Shown here: positions 42,657-51,575 of the stretch, piece by piece
Layout: each line of letters opens with the position of its first letter
Position numbering within the stretch: the first letter of the stretch is position 1
From: Haloarcula sebkhae
GTDB taxonomy: Archaea > Halobacteriota > Halobacteria > Halobacteriales > Haloarculaceae
Reading direction: 5' to 3'
Assembly (NCBI RefSeq): GCF_014647415.1
Contig: NZ_BMPD01000001.1
Location: 1,054,001 to 1,118,000, forward strand
Length of the DNA: 64,000 bases
Translations under genes and position numbers: made by a program
Notes under the pieces: model-generated
Told to the model about the DNA's origin: nothing
The model's database searches: none
What the model saw: only the letters and a program-made list of their open reading frames with translations

Positions 42657-43064
42657 TCAGTTGACGGGGATATTCGTCCCGTCGTCGTCCTCGCTGTGGA
42701 CGACCTTCGACAGCCGTACCGTGAGGACGCCGTTGTCGTAGCTCGCGGTGGTCTCCGCTTCGTCGACGGCCTCGGGGAGGCGGACCGACCGGCTCAGCGA
42801 CTGCTGCCGACGCTCGCGCTGGATGTACTGGCCGTCGGTCGATTCCCGCTCTTGGCTCGACGTGGCGCTGATTGTGAGCTTCCGATCCTCGACGAGTTGA
42901 ACGTCGATGTCATCGCTGTCGTAGCCGGGGAGGTCCGCGTGGACGACGAAGGTGTCGCCCTCGTCGACGACGTCGACCGGGATAGCGCCCATGTCGACGC
43001 CGAACTGCTCTCCCAGCATATCGAACGCGCGCTCGATCTCGCTGAACGGATCGCGGTCTGACAT
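42657..43064 (-). CDS. Small heat-shock protein Hsp20
   Basis: The 135-residue protein begins MSDRDPFSEIERAFDMLGEQ and has an alpha-crystallin domain (about 28-125) with FVVHADLPGYDSDDIDVQL and the C-terminal strand GVLTVRLSKV. The C-terminal I-x-I/V motif appears as NIPVN. The protein prevents aggregation of client proteins. It is co-directional with the peroxiredoxin. Confidence 0.93.
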   Translation of the reverse strand: MSDRDPFSEIERAFDMLGEQFGVDMGAIPVDVVDEGDTFVVHADLPGYDSDDIDVQLVEDRKLTISATSSQERESTDGQYIQRERRQQSLSRSVRLPEAVDEAETTASYDNGVLTVRLSKVVHSEDDDGTNIPVN

Positions 43065-43126
43065 ACACGAGGGTACACGGGCCCGGGACTTAACGCTTGA
43101 AGCAGGGCCGGCGGTGTCTCGCCGGT

Positions 43127-43942
43127 TCAGTTGACGACCGTCCTGGAGTCGTACGATCCCAGCCGGCGGACCCAGCCCTTCTCGGCGATGTCCTCGATGT
43201 CGGCGAGGGCGTCCTGCGTTCGCTGCTCGTAGAGGCCGGCCGAGATGTCGATGTGGAAGACGTAGTCGCCCAACCGCTCCCCGCTTGGCCGGGACTCGAC
43301 GCGGGTGAGGTTGATATCGCGGTCGGCGAACGGCTGCAGCAGTTCGAGCAACAGACCGGGGTAATCGACATCGGGGTAGACGATGAAGGAACTCTTGCCG
43401 CCGGCCTCGCTGCGCTCGCTTTTGGGGGCGACGACGACGAAGCGGGTGGCGTTCGAGGACCGGTCCTGAATGTCCTCTGCGAGCACTTTCAGTTCGGTGC
43501 CGTTGGTCGCGTTCTCTGGGTGGCCGATAGCGGCGATATCAGCGTCACCGCGGGCGCGCTCGACGCCGCGGGCCGTCGATGCGACCGCCTCGACATTGAC
43601 GCCGGGGTAGTGCTCGTCGAGCCAGCCGCGACACTGAGCCAGCGCCTGGGCGTGGCTGGCCACCAGCGAGAATGAGTCGTCCTGTGCGAGCAGGGCGTGG
43701 CGGATCGGCGTGATGATCTCCTCGACGACGGCAACGTCGTACTCCGCGAAGGCGTCGAGCGATTCCGTGACGGAGCCTTCGATGCTGTTCTCGACGGGGA
43801 CCACGCCACGTTCGGCCTCGCCGTCGGCGACGGCCTCGACGATGGCGGTCACTGACTCGGAGAAGGAGATCTCGTCGTCGGTGACTGCCTGTGCGGCGCG
43901 GTGGGAGTAGGTCCCCTCAGGACCCAGGGTAACAGTGGTCAT
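43127..43942 (-). CDS. pheA: Prephenate dehydratase
   Basis: The 271-residue protein starts MTTVTLGPEGTYSHRAAQAV. It has the dehydratase domain with GVVPVENSIEGSV and the catalytic Thr region (NATRFVVVAPKSE), followed by an ACT domain (about 185-265, YPGLLLELLQPFADR, TRVESRPSGERLGDYVFHID) for feedback by phenylalanine. It makes phenylpyruvate. TATA (TTCTTTTGG) lies about 28 bases before ATG 43942; the upstream 28-residue extension is not believable. Confidence 0.95.
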   Translation of the reverse strand: MTTVTLGPEGTYSHRAAQAVTDDEISFSESVTAIVEAVADGEAERGVVPVENSIEGSVTESLDAFAEYDVAVVEEIITPIRHALLAQDDSFSLVASHAQALAQCRGWLDEHYPGVNVEAVASTARGVERARGDADIAAIGHPENATNGTELKVLAEDIQDRSSNATRFVVVAPKSERSEAGGKSSFIVYPDVDYPGLLLELLQPFADRDINLTRVESRPSGERLGDYVFHIDISAGLYEQRTQDALADIEDIAEKGWVRRLGSYDSRTVVN

Positions 43943-44046
43943 ACCCGGGGTACAGCGGTAGGAACCAAAAGAACCGTGGTCATCGACAAGCGCTGTCCCG
44001 CCGCAGTCGCGGTCGTCGGACGCCATGCCGGTGGCGTCTGCCGCTT

Positions 44047-44886
44047 TCAGGACAACTGGGCGAGTTCCTCGGCAGTGAGGTCGATGGCGCTCGCGGCGAC
44101 GTTCTGTTCAAGATGGTCGAGGCTGCTTGTGCCGGGAATCGGGAGTGTCACGTCCGAATGCCCCAGCAGCCACGCCAGTGCGATCTGGTAGGGTGTGGCG
44201 TCGTGGCGCTGCGCTATCTCCCCGATGCCGTCGATGTCGCCGAGGTCGCCAGCGCCGAGCGGGAACCACGGAATGAACCCGATACCGTAGTTCTCGCACG
44301 CCTCTAACACGTCCTCGTCGTCGCGGTGGGCGACGTTGTACTGGTTCTGGACCGTCGCGATGTCGACGATGTCGCGGGCCCGGTCCAGTTGGTCGACGGA
44401 GACGTTCGAGACGCCGACGTGGCGGATCAGCCCCTCGTCTTTCATCTCGGCGAGCGCGTGAATCGAGTCCTCGAACGGCGTGTCGGGGTCTGGCCGGTGG
44501 TGCTGGTACAAGTCGATGGGGTCCATCCGCAGGCGGTCCCGCGAGCACAACTGGGCGTTGCGCAGATAATCCGGGTCGCCATGGGCCAGCCAGTCGGCGT
44601 CGGTGTTGCGGAGCAGACCGCCTTTCGTCGCGATGACGAGGTCTTCACGTTCAGTATCGAGCGCCTCGCCGATGAGTCGCTCCGAGACACCCGGGCCGTA
44701 CGAGTCCGCCGTATCGATGAAATCCACGCCGAGTTCGACCGCTCGCTCCAGCACGCTGTGAGCGTGTGCCTCGTCGTCCGGTTCGCCGATGATATCCTCG
44801 CCGGTGAGCCGCATTGCACCGAAGCCGAGCCGGTGGACTGTGAGTTCCCCACCGATATCGAACGTCTCACTCTCGTTTGTGACCAT
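44047..44886 (-). CDS. Aldo/keto reductase, third copy
   Basis: The 279-residue protein has GFGAMRLTGE, the catalytic Asp/Tyr in FIDTADSYGPGVSERL, Lys in VIATKGGLLR and the His-equivalent position in LYQHHRPDPDTP. It belongs to an oxidoreductase group distinct from the other two AKR genes of the window (AKR5-type and AKR11/12-like). The substrate is unknown. Its length is short but complete. Confidence 0.88.
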   Translation of the reverse strand: MVTNESETFDIGGELTVHRLGFGAMRLTGEDIIGEPDDEAHAHSVLERAVELGVDFIDTADSYGPGVSERLIGEALDTEREDLVIATKGGLLRNTDADWLAHGDPDYLRNAQLCSRDRLRMDPIDLYQHHRPDPDTPFEDSIHALAEMKDEGLIRHVGVSNVSVDQLDRARDIVDIATVQNQYNVAHRDDEDVLEACENYGIGFIPWFPLGAGDLGDIDGIGEIAQRHDATPYQIALAWLLGHSDVTLPIPGTSSLDHLEQNVAASAIDLTAEELAQLS

Positions 44887-44971
44887 ATAAACACGGTTGA
44901 CCGCACGCCTGAAAACAGCCCCGCCGACTCAGGTCGTCACCGCAACCGGTTCGATACCCCACGGTGACCGC

Positions 44972-45601
44972 TCACTCGCTGTTGCGGTGGAACAGCGCGA
45001 GGTGAACGAGGAGATATCGCGAGGCGTAAAAAACCGTCACGCTGGCGACGAAGGCGAACAGCGACACGGCCCCGACCGACAGGCCGAACCCGGAGTCGAC
45101 GAACGGGTTCCGACCCGTGAACGCGACGTATGCGGACACTGCGTCACCACCGCCCAGACCCACGGCGAACAGGCAAAGCGAGAGCACGATTGCCAGGCCG
45201 CCGGTTCCGAGACCGACGTAGCGGGCGAAGTCCTCGGCGTTGAGCGCCGCGTGCGCCTGTCGCTCGGTCAGCGGGGCGAGCCGGACCCGGTAGAGGACTG
45301 ACCCGACGAGCAACGTCGCACCGAACAACTGCAAGGCCCCGCCGAACAGTCCGAGTAACAGCACTTTCGGCGAGGCGATGGCAGGGTCGATCGACGGCAA
45401 AAACGCCGCGGTGCTGTCCGGATACAGACCGTAGATAGGTAGTAACAGCGCCAGCGCACCAAGCAGGGCGCTCTGGAGCGCGAGCGTCCGCGGGACGGTC
45501 TGTCTGAGATACGAGTGGCGTTCGTAGCGGAGTCGCTCGTACGTCGACCCCGAAATGATCGCCTGGGCGATGGTATCGTCGGGCTGTGAATCAGTAGACA
45601 T
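44972..45601 (-). CDS. Four-helix membrane protein, haloarchaeal
   Basis: The 209-residue protein has a soluble N-terminus and about four hydrophobic segments (about 42-58, 78-101, 128-148 and 170-196) with a final basic and aromatic stretch (YASRYLLVHLALFHRNSE). I do not recognise the family. Its promoter area holds a 17-base interrupted palindrome (45653-45669) next to a TATA (GGGTTATAT), so regulation seems likely. Confidence 0.68.
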   Translation of the reverse strand: MSTDSQPDDTIAQAIISGSTYERLRYERHSYLRQTVPRTLALQSALLGALALLLPIYGLYPDSTAAFLPSIDPAIASPKVLLLGLFGGALQLFGATLLVGSVLYRVRLAPLTERQAHAALNAEDFARYVGLGTGGLAIVLSLCLFAVGLGGGDAVSAYVAFTGRNPFVDSGFGLSVGAVSLFAFVASVTVFYASRYLLVHLALFHRNSE

Positions 45602-45652
45602 ATCTTACCGGTTCCTATTCACCGACAGTTTACTCAATCCATCATATAACCC

Positions 45653-45669
45653 TTTTGCACGGCGCAAAA
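45653..45669. promoter_or_regulatory. Candidate operator before the four-helix membrane protein gene
   Basis: TTTTGC-ACGGC-GCAAAA is a perfect 6-bp inverted repeat about 10 bases upstream of the TATA-like GGGTTATAT of the minus-strand gene. GTTTACT (45628-45634) and AGTAAAC (45685-45691) form a second, wider inverted pair. Confidence 0.4.
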
Positions 45670-45742
45670 CTCTGCCGCTCTGACAGTAAACGCCCACAGA
45701 GTTGTTTTTAACTGGGCCTTTGCGAACCGGCCTGGCGCGTTC

Positions 45743-47161
45743 TCAGCGCGTGTGAACCGCTTCGCCGCGTGCCGCCGCGGCCGCCTCGTGGACTGCCTCG
45801 GAAAGCGTCGGGTGCGTGTGGATCGTCCCAGCGATGTCCTCAAGCCGCGCGCCCATCTCGATACCCAGCCCGAGTTCGGCGATAAGCTCCGACGCTTCCG
45901 GGCCGACGATCTGTGCCCCGAGCAGGAACTCCTCGTCGGCGTCGGCGACGACGCGGACGAATCCCTCTTTCTCGTTGACAGTGAGTGCACGGCCGTTGGC
46001 CCGTATCGGCATCTGTCCGATGACCGGGTCGAAGCCCGCCGCCTCGGCCTCGCTCTCAGTCATTCCGACGGTCGCGATTTCGGGGTCGGTGAACACCGCG
46101 GCGGGAATCGCCTGATGGTCGAACGCGGCCGGTTCGCCGGCGGCGGCTCTCGCAGCGACCTCGCCCTCGGCCATCGCCTTGTGGGCCAGCATCGGTTCGC
46201 CGGCCACGTCGCCGACTGCGAACACCGACTCGAAGGCCGTTCGGCACTGGTCATCGGTCGGAATGACGCCGTTCTCGTCCGTCTGGAGGTCGATGTTCTC
46301 CAGCGCGAGCGTCTCCGTGACCGGTTCGCGCCCGACCGCGACGAGACACTTCTCGGCGTTGTACTCGGTGACCGTATCGTCCTCATCAACGGTCTGGACG
46401 CGAATGCCCTCGTCCGTCTCGTTCCAGTCGTCGGCCGCCTCCCCGAAGTTGAAATCGATCCCCAGCTCCTCGGCGCGGTCGCGGACGACCGCTGCGATGT
46501 CGTCCTCGTAGCCGGGCAACACGTCATCGAGCATCTCGACGACGGTGACCTCCGCGCCAAGTTTCGCGAACACCGTCGAGAGCTCCATGCCGATGTAGCC
46601 CGCACCGACGACGAGCAGCTTCTCGGGGACCGATTCGAGCGCGAGCGCGTCCTTCGAAGGGAGGATGTGTTCGCCGTCGAATTCGAAGTCCGGGACCGTC
46701 ATCGGTCGGCTCCCCGTGGCGACGATGGCGTGTTCGAACGACAGCGATTCCGAGCCCTGTCCCTCGCCGCCGTGGGCGACCCGGACCGTCCCGTCATCGA
46801 CGAACTCGGCTGTCCCTTCCACCAGATTGACGCCGGCGTTCTTACACAGCGATTCGACGCCCCGTGTCAGCCGTGTGACGACGCCGTCTTTCCACTCTGT
46901 CATCCCGGCCATGTCGACGGCCGGGTCCGCGAATACGCCCATCGACTCGGCCTGCCGGGCGTCGTGGGCCACGTCCGAGGCCGAGATGAGTGCTTTCGAG
47001 GGGATACAGCCGTGGTTCAGACAGGTCCCGCCGTAGGCGTCCCGCTCGACGAGCGTCGTATCCAGCCCTAATTGCGCGCCCCGGATCGCGGCGACGTAGC
47101 CGCCCGGACCGCCGCCGATAACAAGCAGTTCCGTTCCCGTAGTGACATCTCCGACGACCAT
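45743..47161 (-). CDS. lpdA: Dihydrolipoyl dehydrogenase (E3)
   Basis: The 472-residue flavoprotein has the FAD loop VIGGGPGGYVAAIRGAQLGL, the redox disulfide YGGTCLNHGCIPSKAL, a NAD domain and the C-terminal interface ending IHTHPTLSEAVHEAA with the catalytic His-Glu. It re-oxidises dihydrolipoyl E2 with NAD+. It is the last gene of the lipA-E1a-E1b-E2-membrane-E3 cluster; a short membrane protein separates it from E2. Confidence 0.97.
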   Translation of the reverse strand: MVVGDVTTGTELLVIGGGPGGYVAAIRGAQLGLDTTLVERDAYGGTCLNHGCIPSKALISASDVAHDARQAESMGVFADPAVDMAGMTEWKDGVVTRLTRGVESLCKNAGVNLVEGTAEFVDDGTVRVAHGGEGQGSESLSFEHAIVATGSRPMTVPDFEFDGEHILPSKDALALESVPEKLLVVGAGYIGMELSTVFAKLGAEVTVVEMLDDVLPGYEDDIAAVVRDRAEELGIDFNFGEAADDWNETDEGIRVQTVDEDDTVTEYNAEKCLVAVGREPVTETLALENIDLQTDENGVIPTDDQCRTAFESVFAVGDVAGEPMLAHKAMAEGEVAARAAAGEPAAFDHQAIPAAVFTDPEIATVGMTESEAEAAGFDPVIGQMPIRANGRALTVNEKEGFVRVVADADEEFLLGAQIVGPEASELIAELGLGIEMGARLEDIAGTIHTHPTLSEAVHEAAAAARGEAVHTR

Positions 47162-47200
47162 AGCGGTGCCTCGTCCGGGTCCGTGAAAAGCTATCGCCCT

Positions 47201-47599
47201 TCACTTCGCTGTCGTGTCTCGCGTGCGCCGCCGATACAGGTAGTACCCGATGACTGGCACCGACACCGCAAACGCTGCAAGCAGCGTCGTCCCCACCCCG
47301 TGGACGATGCCGCCAAGCGCATACAGCGGTGTCGGGGTCCAGTCCCCGTCGGTCCGCCTGAGCTGTCGACTGTCGAGAAAGAGCCCGACCGTGAGAAGCA
47401 GGCTGAACAGCATACCCGCCCAACTGGCGAGGACAGTCAGGGCAAACGCGCCGAGGAACGTTCCGAGACTCCCCTCTCCGGCCGATGCTGACGACACGAA
47501 CAGTTCCATTGACAGCCGGGAGAGAGCCATACACCCCGGCGGCAGGACGAACAGCGCGGCTAATCCGTACCAGATCCATGTGTCTCTCGTGGAGGGCAT
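47201..47599 (-). CDS. Small polytopic membrane protein in the 2-oxoacid dehydrogenase cluster
   Basis: The 132-residue protein starts MPSTRDTWIWYGLAALFVLP and has three to four helices (about 10-30, 44-72 and 93-116) with a basic end (YRRRTRDTTAK). ATG 47599 is used instead of an earlier TTG. I cannot name the family. It sits between E2 and E3 genes, so it is probably co-transcribed with the complex, but there is no evidence that it takes part in catalysis. Confidence 0.62.
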   Translation of the reverse strand: MPSTRDTWIWYGLAALFVLPPGCMALSRLSMELFVSSASAGEGSLGTFLGAFALTVLASWAGMLFSLLLTVGLFLDSRQLRRTDGDWTPTPLYALGGIVHGVGTTLLAAFAVSVPVIGYYLYRRRTRDTTAK

Positions 47600-47654
47600 C
47601 ACCAACCCTGTCGTTCCAGTGACCTGTTTCGGTTTCGATTGTGAACCCGAACAG

Positions 47655-49298
47655 TTACTCCAGCAGGAGTCGCGTCGGGTCCGCCAGATATTCCTTGAGC
47701 GTGTTGACGAAGCGCGCGGCGTCGGCCCCGTCGATGACGCGGTGGTCGATTGCCAGCGAGACCGGGAGCGTGGGTTTTGCGACGACTTCGCCGTCTTCGG
47801 CCACCGGCCGCTCTTTCAGCGCCCCGATCCCGAGAATCGCCGTCTCGGGGACGTTGATGATCGGACTGGCGTACTCGCCACCGATAGCGCCGAAGTTCGT
47901 GACGGTGAACGTCCCGCCTTGCATCTCCGATCGCTCGATGTCCCGCTCTCGGGCCCGCCCGACGAGGTCGTTGATCTCGTCGGCGAGCTCGACTAGCCCT
48001 TTCCCGTCGACGTCGTTGACGACCGGCACGACAAGGCCATGGTCGGTCGCTGCCGCCACGCCGATGTTGTGGACGTCTCTGTAGACGATTTCCTCGTTTT
48101 CAGTATCCAGAGCCGTGTTGAGAACCGGGTGCTGGTCCAGCGCCGCGGCGACGCATTTCACCACAAACGGTGTGTACGTCAGCGTGACATCGCGCTCCTC
48201 GGCGAGTGGTTCGAGTCGCTCACGGGCCTCGACGAGGCCGGACACGACTACCTGGTCGTGGTGGGTCGCGTGGGGCACCTCTCGCCGGGAACGGGCCATC
48301 TGCTCACCGATTGACCGACGGACGCCACGGTACGGTTCGCGGCGCTCGCCGTCGCCTGTCTCGACGGCCGTCGCTTCGGTCCCAGCGCCGCCCGCTTCGG
48401 CTGTCGTTCCCGCTGCGCCACCTCCGGCGCTGACGGCTTCGGCATCAGCCGCCTGCGCGGCCTGCTGGGCCTCCGCGTACGTCCGCACGGCCGACTCGTC
48501 GACGTAGGGCTGGCCGTTCCGCGTCTGGTCGGTCGGAACGGCGTCGATGTTCACGTCGAGTTCACGGGCGGCCTTTCTGGTGGCCGGCGTCGCCAGCGTC
48601 TGGTCGCGACTGGCGGCTTCCTGTCCGTCGCCGGAGACACTTCTGACGGCTGCCTTGACAGCGGTTCCGTCGTCTGTGTCCGCATCGTCGGCCTGCGAAA
48701 CTGCTGTGGTCGGGCCGTCCCCGTCGTCGGACGCCTTCGAAACGACAGATGTGGGGCCGTCGTCACTGTCAGCCGTCTCGCCGGCTGACGCTGTGGCCGC
48801 CTCGACATCCCCTTCGGTGACGCGGCCGCCCGGTCCGCTCCCGTCGACGGCCGCGATATCGACCCCCTTCTCACGGGCGAGTCGGCGTACGCTCGGCGAG
48901 GCGAACACACGGCCGTCGGCCGTGCTTGTGCTTGCCTCCGACTGTTCCGATGTGTCAGCCGCTGCGGCTTCGCTCGCAGCGCTGTCTGCCTCCTCTGTGT
49001 CGGCTCCTGCCGATTCGGCTTCGTCTGTACTATCAGTCGCCGCATCAGCCGCTTCGGCATCGCCCTCTTCCTCAATGGTGATGAGTACCTCGCCGGTCTG
49101 TACCATCTCACCGACTTCGGCATGTAGTTCCCGTACGATGCCGTTGACCGGCGACGGGACGTCGACGGCGGCCTTGTCGGTTTCCACCTCCGCGAGGACC
49201 TGATCCTCGGTGACGGCGTCGCCCGGCGAGACGCGCCAGGTGAGCACCTCACCCTCTGCGACCCCTTCACCGAGGTCTGGGAGATTGAACTCGAACAT
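47655..49298 (-). CDS. pdhC: Dihydrolipoamide acyltransferase (E2)
   Basis: The 547-residue protein has an N-terminal lipoyl domain with the modified lysine in EVETDKAAVDVPSPV (about 43), a long acidic linker, a peripheral-subunit-binding domain (VFASPSVRRLAREKGVDIAA), a second, weaker copy (TLATPATRKAARELDVNIDA) and the catalytic domain ending with DHRVIDGADAARFVNTL. Two binding domains are more than usual for bacterial E2. The transferred acyl group is not fixed by sequence. The 3' end is free; upstream it is followed by E1 beta after 3 bases. Confidence 0.95.
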   Translation of the reverse strand: MFEFNLPDLGEGVAEGEVLTWRVSPGDAVTEDQVLAEVETDKAAVDVPSPVNGIVRELHAEVGEMVQTGEVLITIEEEGDAEAADAATDSTDEAESAGADTEEADSAASEAAAADTSEQSEASTSTADGRVFASPSVRRLAREKGVDIAAVDGSGPGGRVTEGDVEAATASAGETADSDDGPTSVVSKASDDGDGPTTAVSQADDADTDDGTAVKAAVRSVSGDGQEAASRDQTLATPATRKAARELDVNIDAVPTDQTRNGQPYVDESAVRTYAEAQQAAQAADAEAVSAGGGAAGTTAEAGGAGTEATAVETGDGERREPYRGVRRSIGEQMARSRREVPHATHHDQVVVSGLVEARERLEPLAEERDVTLTYTPFVVKCVAAALDQHPVLNTALDTENEEIVYRDVHNIGVAAATDHGLVVPVVNDVDGKGLVELADEINDLVGRARERDIERSEMQGGTFTVTNFGAIGGEYASPIINVPETAILGIGALKERPVAEDGEVVAKPTLPVSLAIDHRVIDGADAARFVNTLKEYLADPTRLLLE

Positions 49299-49301
49299 GC
49301 G

Positions 49302-50300
49302 TCAGAACTCCACTGCCTCTCTGATACCGTCTTTGATGCGGGCGGGTTCTGGGAGGTAGTAGTCCTCTAACGCGTACAGCGGGTACGGCACATCGAAGCC
49401 CGTCACTCGGGTAACGGGGGCCTCCTGGTACAGCAGGACCTCCTCCTGAATGGTGGCGATGATTTCGCCGGCCAGCCCGCCGGTTTTGGGCGCTTCGTGG
49501 ACGACGGTCGCTCGCCCGGTCTTTTTGAACGACTCGACGATGGCGTCGGTGTCCATTGGCGACAGCGTTCGCAGGTCGATCACTTCGGCGTCGATGCCCT
49601 CCTCGGCCAGTTCCTCGGCGGCTTCGACCGTCGGCCGGGTCATCGCACCCCAGGTGAACACGGACACGTCGCTTCCTTCACGGCGGGTCTTCGCTTCACC
49701 CAACTCGACCGTGTACGGGTCGTCGGGGACCTCCTCGCGGAACGATCGATAGATGAGCTTCGGTTCGAGGAAGATAACGGGGTCCGGGTCGCGGATAGCC
49801 GCCGTCAACAGCCCCTTCGTCTCCTTTGGCGTCGACGGGACGACAACCTTCAATCCCGCCTCGTGGACGTAAAACGCCTCCTTGGACTCGGAGTGGTGTT
49901 CCGGCGCACGGATGCCGCCGCCGTATGGTGCGCGAACAGTCAGCGGGCAGTTGTATCGGCCGCGGCTCCTGTTCCGAAGCCGAGCGGCGTGACTGACAAT
50001 CTGGTCGAATGCGGGGTACATGAACCCGGAGAACTGCATCTCCGGCACCGGCCGGAGCCCGTAGGCGGCCATGCCGATGGCTGTCCCGACGATGCCGGCC
50101 TCAGCGAGCGGCGTGTCGATGACCCGGTCGTCACCAAACTCCTCGTGGAGCCCCTGTGTCGCCCGGAAGACGCCGCCGTTTTTCCCGACGTCTTCACCCA
50201 TCACGACCACATCTTCGTTCCGCTCCATCTCGCCGTAGAGCCCGTCACGGACGGCCTGTACGAGCGTCAAATTTTGTGTGTCTGCGTCCTGTGTACTCAT
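49302..50300 (-). CDS. pdhB: 2-oxoacid dehydrogenase E1 component, beta subunit
   Basis: The 332-residue protein begins [20 protein letters not shown]. It has the pyrimidine-binding glutamate in [11 protein letters not shown], the loop [20 protein letters not shown] and the C-terminal transketolase-like domain with [16 protein letters not shown]-type segments. With E1 alpha it forms the heterotetramer that decarboxylates the 2-oxoacid with thiamine diphosphate. Its ATG overlaps the E1 alpha stop by 4 bases. Confidence 0.95.
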   Translation of the reverse strand: MSTQDADTQNLTLVQAVRDGLYGEMERNEDVVVMGEDVGKNGGVFRATQGLHEEFGDDRVIDTPLAEAGIVGTAIGMAAYGLRPVPEMQFSGFMYPAFDQIVSHAARLRNRSRGRYNCPLTVRAPYGGGIRAPEHHSESKEAFYVHEAGLKVVVPSTPKETKGLLTAAIRDPDPVIFLEPKLIYRSFREEVPDDPYTVELGEAKTRREGSDVSVFTWGAMTRPTVEAAEELAEEGIDAEVIDLRTLSPMDTDAIVESFKKTGRATVVHEAPKTGGLAGEIIATIQEEVLLYQEAPVTRVTGFDVPYPLYALEDYYLPEPARIKDGIREAVEF

Positions 50301-51403
50301 TCCAGTAGCACCTCGTCGCCGTGTCGCTCGCGTAGGTCTTCGAGGTAGTCCAGTTGCTGTTCGAGTCGCTGTGGCATCTCCGCGTACACGTCCGCGAACA
50401 TCTCCTCCGGTTTCGGCCGCTCGGTCGCCTCAGCCTCGTCGATGGCCGTGGCTACCTCGTCCTGAACCGATTCGTCGATGGCGTCGACCCGCTCGTCGTC
50501 GAGCAGGCCCTGGTCCCGGAGGAACGCCTCCATCCGCGGGATTGGGTCTTTTTGCTTCCAGCGCTCGACTTCGCTGTCGTCGCGGTACACCGATGGGTCG
50601 TCAGCAGTCGTATGTGCGCCAAAGCGGTACTGCACCGCTTCGATCATCGTCGGGCGGAGTTCACCCTCTGGTGGGTCGTGTGCCTTGTCGACGGCCTCGC
50701 GGGTCACCTGATACACTGCCAGCGGGTCCATCCCGTCGACCTGGACGCCGTCGAAGCCGTAGGCGTTAGCCTTCTGGGCAAGCGTTTCGCTGGCCGTCTG
50801 GCGCTCCCGTGGTACCGAGATCGCCCACTGATTGTTGTTACAGAAAAACACCGCTGGCACGTCGAACACACCCGCGAAGTTCAGGCCTTCGTGAAAGTCG
50901 CCTTCGGAGGTCGCGCCGTCACCGAAGTACACGAGGGCAGCGGTGTCATCGCCCTTGAGTTTCGATGCCCACGCGGCCCCGGTCGCGTGCGGAATCTGTG
51001 TCGCGATTGGGACCGCAAACGAGAACGCCTGGACGTCCTCCGGCGGCGAATTACCCGACTCCGACCCCATCCAGTACAACAGGTCGTCCGACAGGGGCCA
51101 TCCCTTGACGTACATCGCGAGATGTTCCCGGTAGCTCGGGAACGCCCAGTCGCCGTCTCGCAGCGCGTAGGCGCTGCCGACCTGCGAGGCCTCCTGTCCC
51201 GACATCGGGGGGTAGGTCCCCATCCGGCCCTGTCGTTGCAAACTCACCGCCCGCTGGTCGAAGTGCCGGCCGAGTTTGAGATACCGGTACATCTCCACCA
51301 GTTCGTCGTCCGAGAGGTCCGGTATCGTTGCGCCGTCGACCACTGTCCCGTCTTCATCGAGAATCTGTACCTTGTCCGCTGGGTCGCGCTGGAGGACACT
51401 CAT
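50297..51403 (-). CDS. pdhA: 2-oxoacid dehydrogenase E1 component, alpha subunit
   Basis: The 368-residue protein starts [20 protein letters not shown] and has the thiamine diphosphate motif [20 protein letters not shown] ending in CNNN, and the phosphorylation-loop region [16 protein letters not shown]. It carries out the decarboxylation step. I choose ATG 51403; an in-frame start at 51508 would add an unrelated N-terminal segment that covers the promoter. Two TATA-like elements lie upstream, so transcription may begin either about 50 or about 25 bases before the ATG. Confidence 0.94.
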   Translation of the reverse strand: MSVLQRDPADKVQILDEDGTVVDGATIPDLSDDELVEMYRYLKLGRHFDQRAVSLQRQGRMGTYPPMSGQEASQVGSAYALRDGDWAFPSYREHLAMYVKGWPLSDDLLYWMGSESGNSPPEDVQAFSFAVPIATQIPHATGAAWASKLKGDDTAALVYFGDGATSEGDFHEGLNFAGVFDVPAVFFCNNNQWAISVPRERQTASETLAQKANAYGFDGVQVDGMDPLAVYQVTREAVDKAHDPPEGELRPTMIEAVQYRFGAHTTADDPSVYRDDSEVERWKQKDPIPRMEAFLRDQGLLDDERVDAIDESVQDEVATAIDEAEATERPKPEEMFADVYAEMPQRLEQQLDYLEDLRERHGDEVLLE

Positions 51404-51478
51404 AGAAACCGCCTCCCTCGAAGTGGCATACGACGACTGTTCACTCGCACTACCTTTAGAGCTTTCGCGGCGCTGAAA

Positions 51479-51486
51479 AATATATC
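51479..51486 (-). promoter_or_regulatory. TATA-like element upstream of pdhA
   Basis: GATATATT on the minus strand is the most AT-rich element between lipA and E1 alpha. A second, CTCTAAAGG at about 51456, could serve instead. Confidence 0.4.
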
Positions 51487-51575
51487 CGACGTGGGTATTA
51501 CTGATCATATAGATGTTTTAGCGGCGCTACGCCGGTTTTAATTCTGCCCAATTTATCACTGATAACTCCGGTGTA

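Noticed and set aside
45752-47071. 439-codon plus-strand open frame
   Set aside because: Antisense of lpdA, which has FAD and redox-disulfide motifs.
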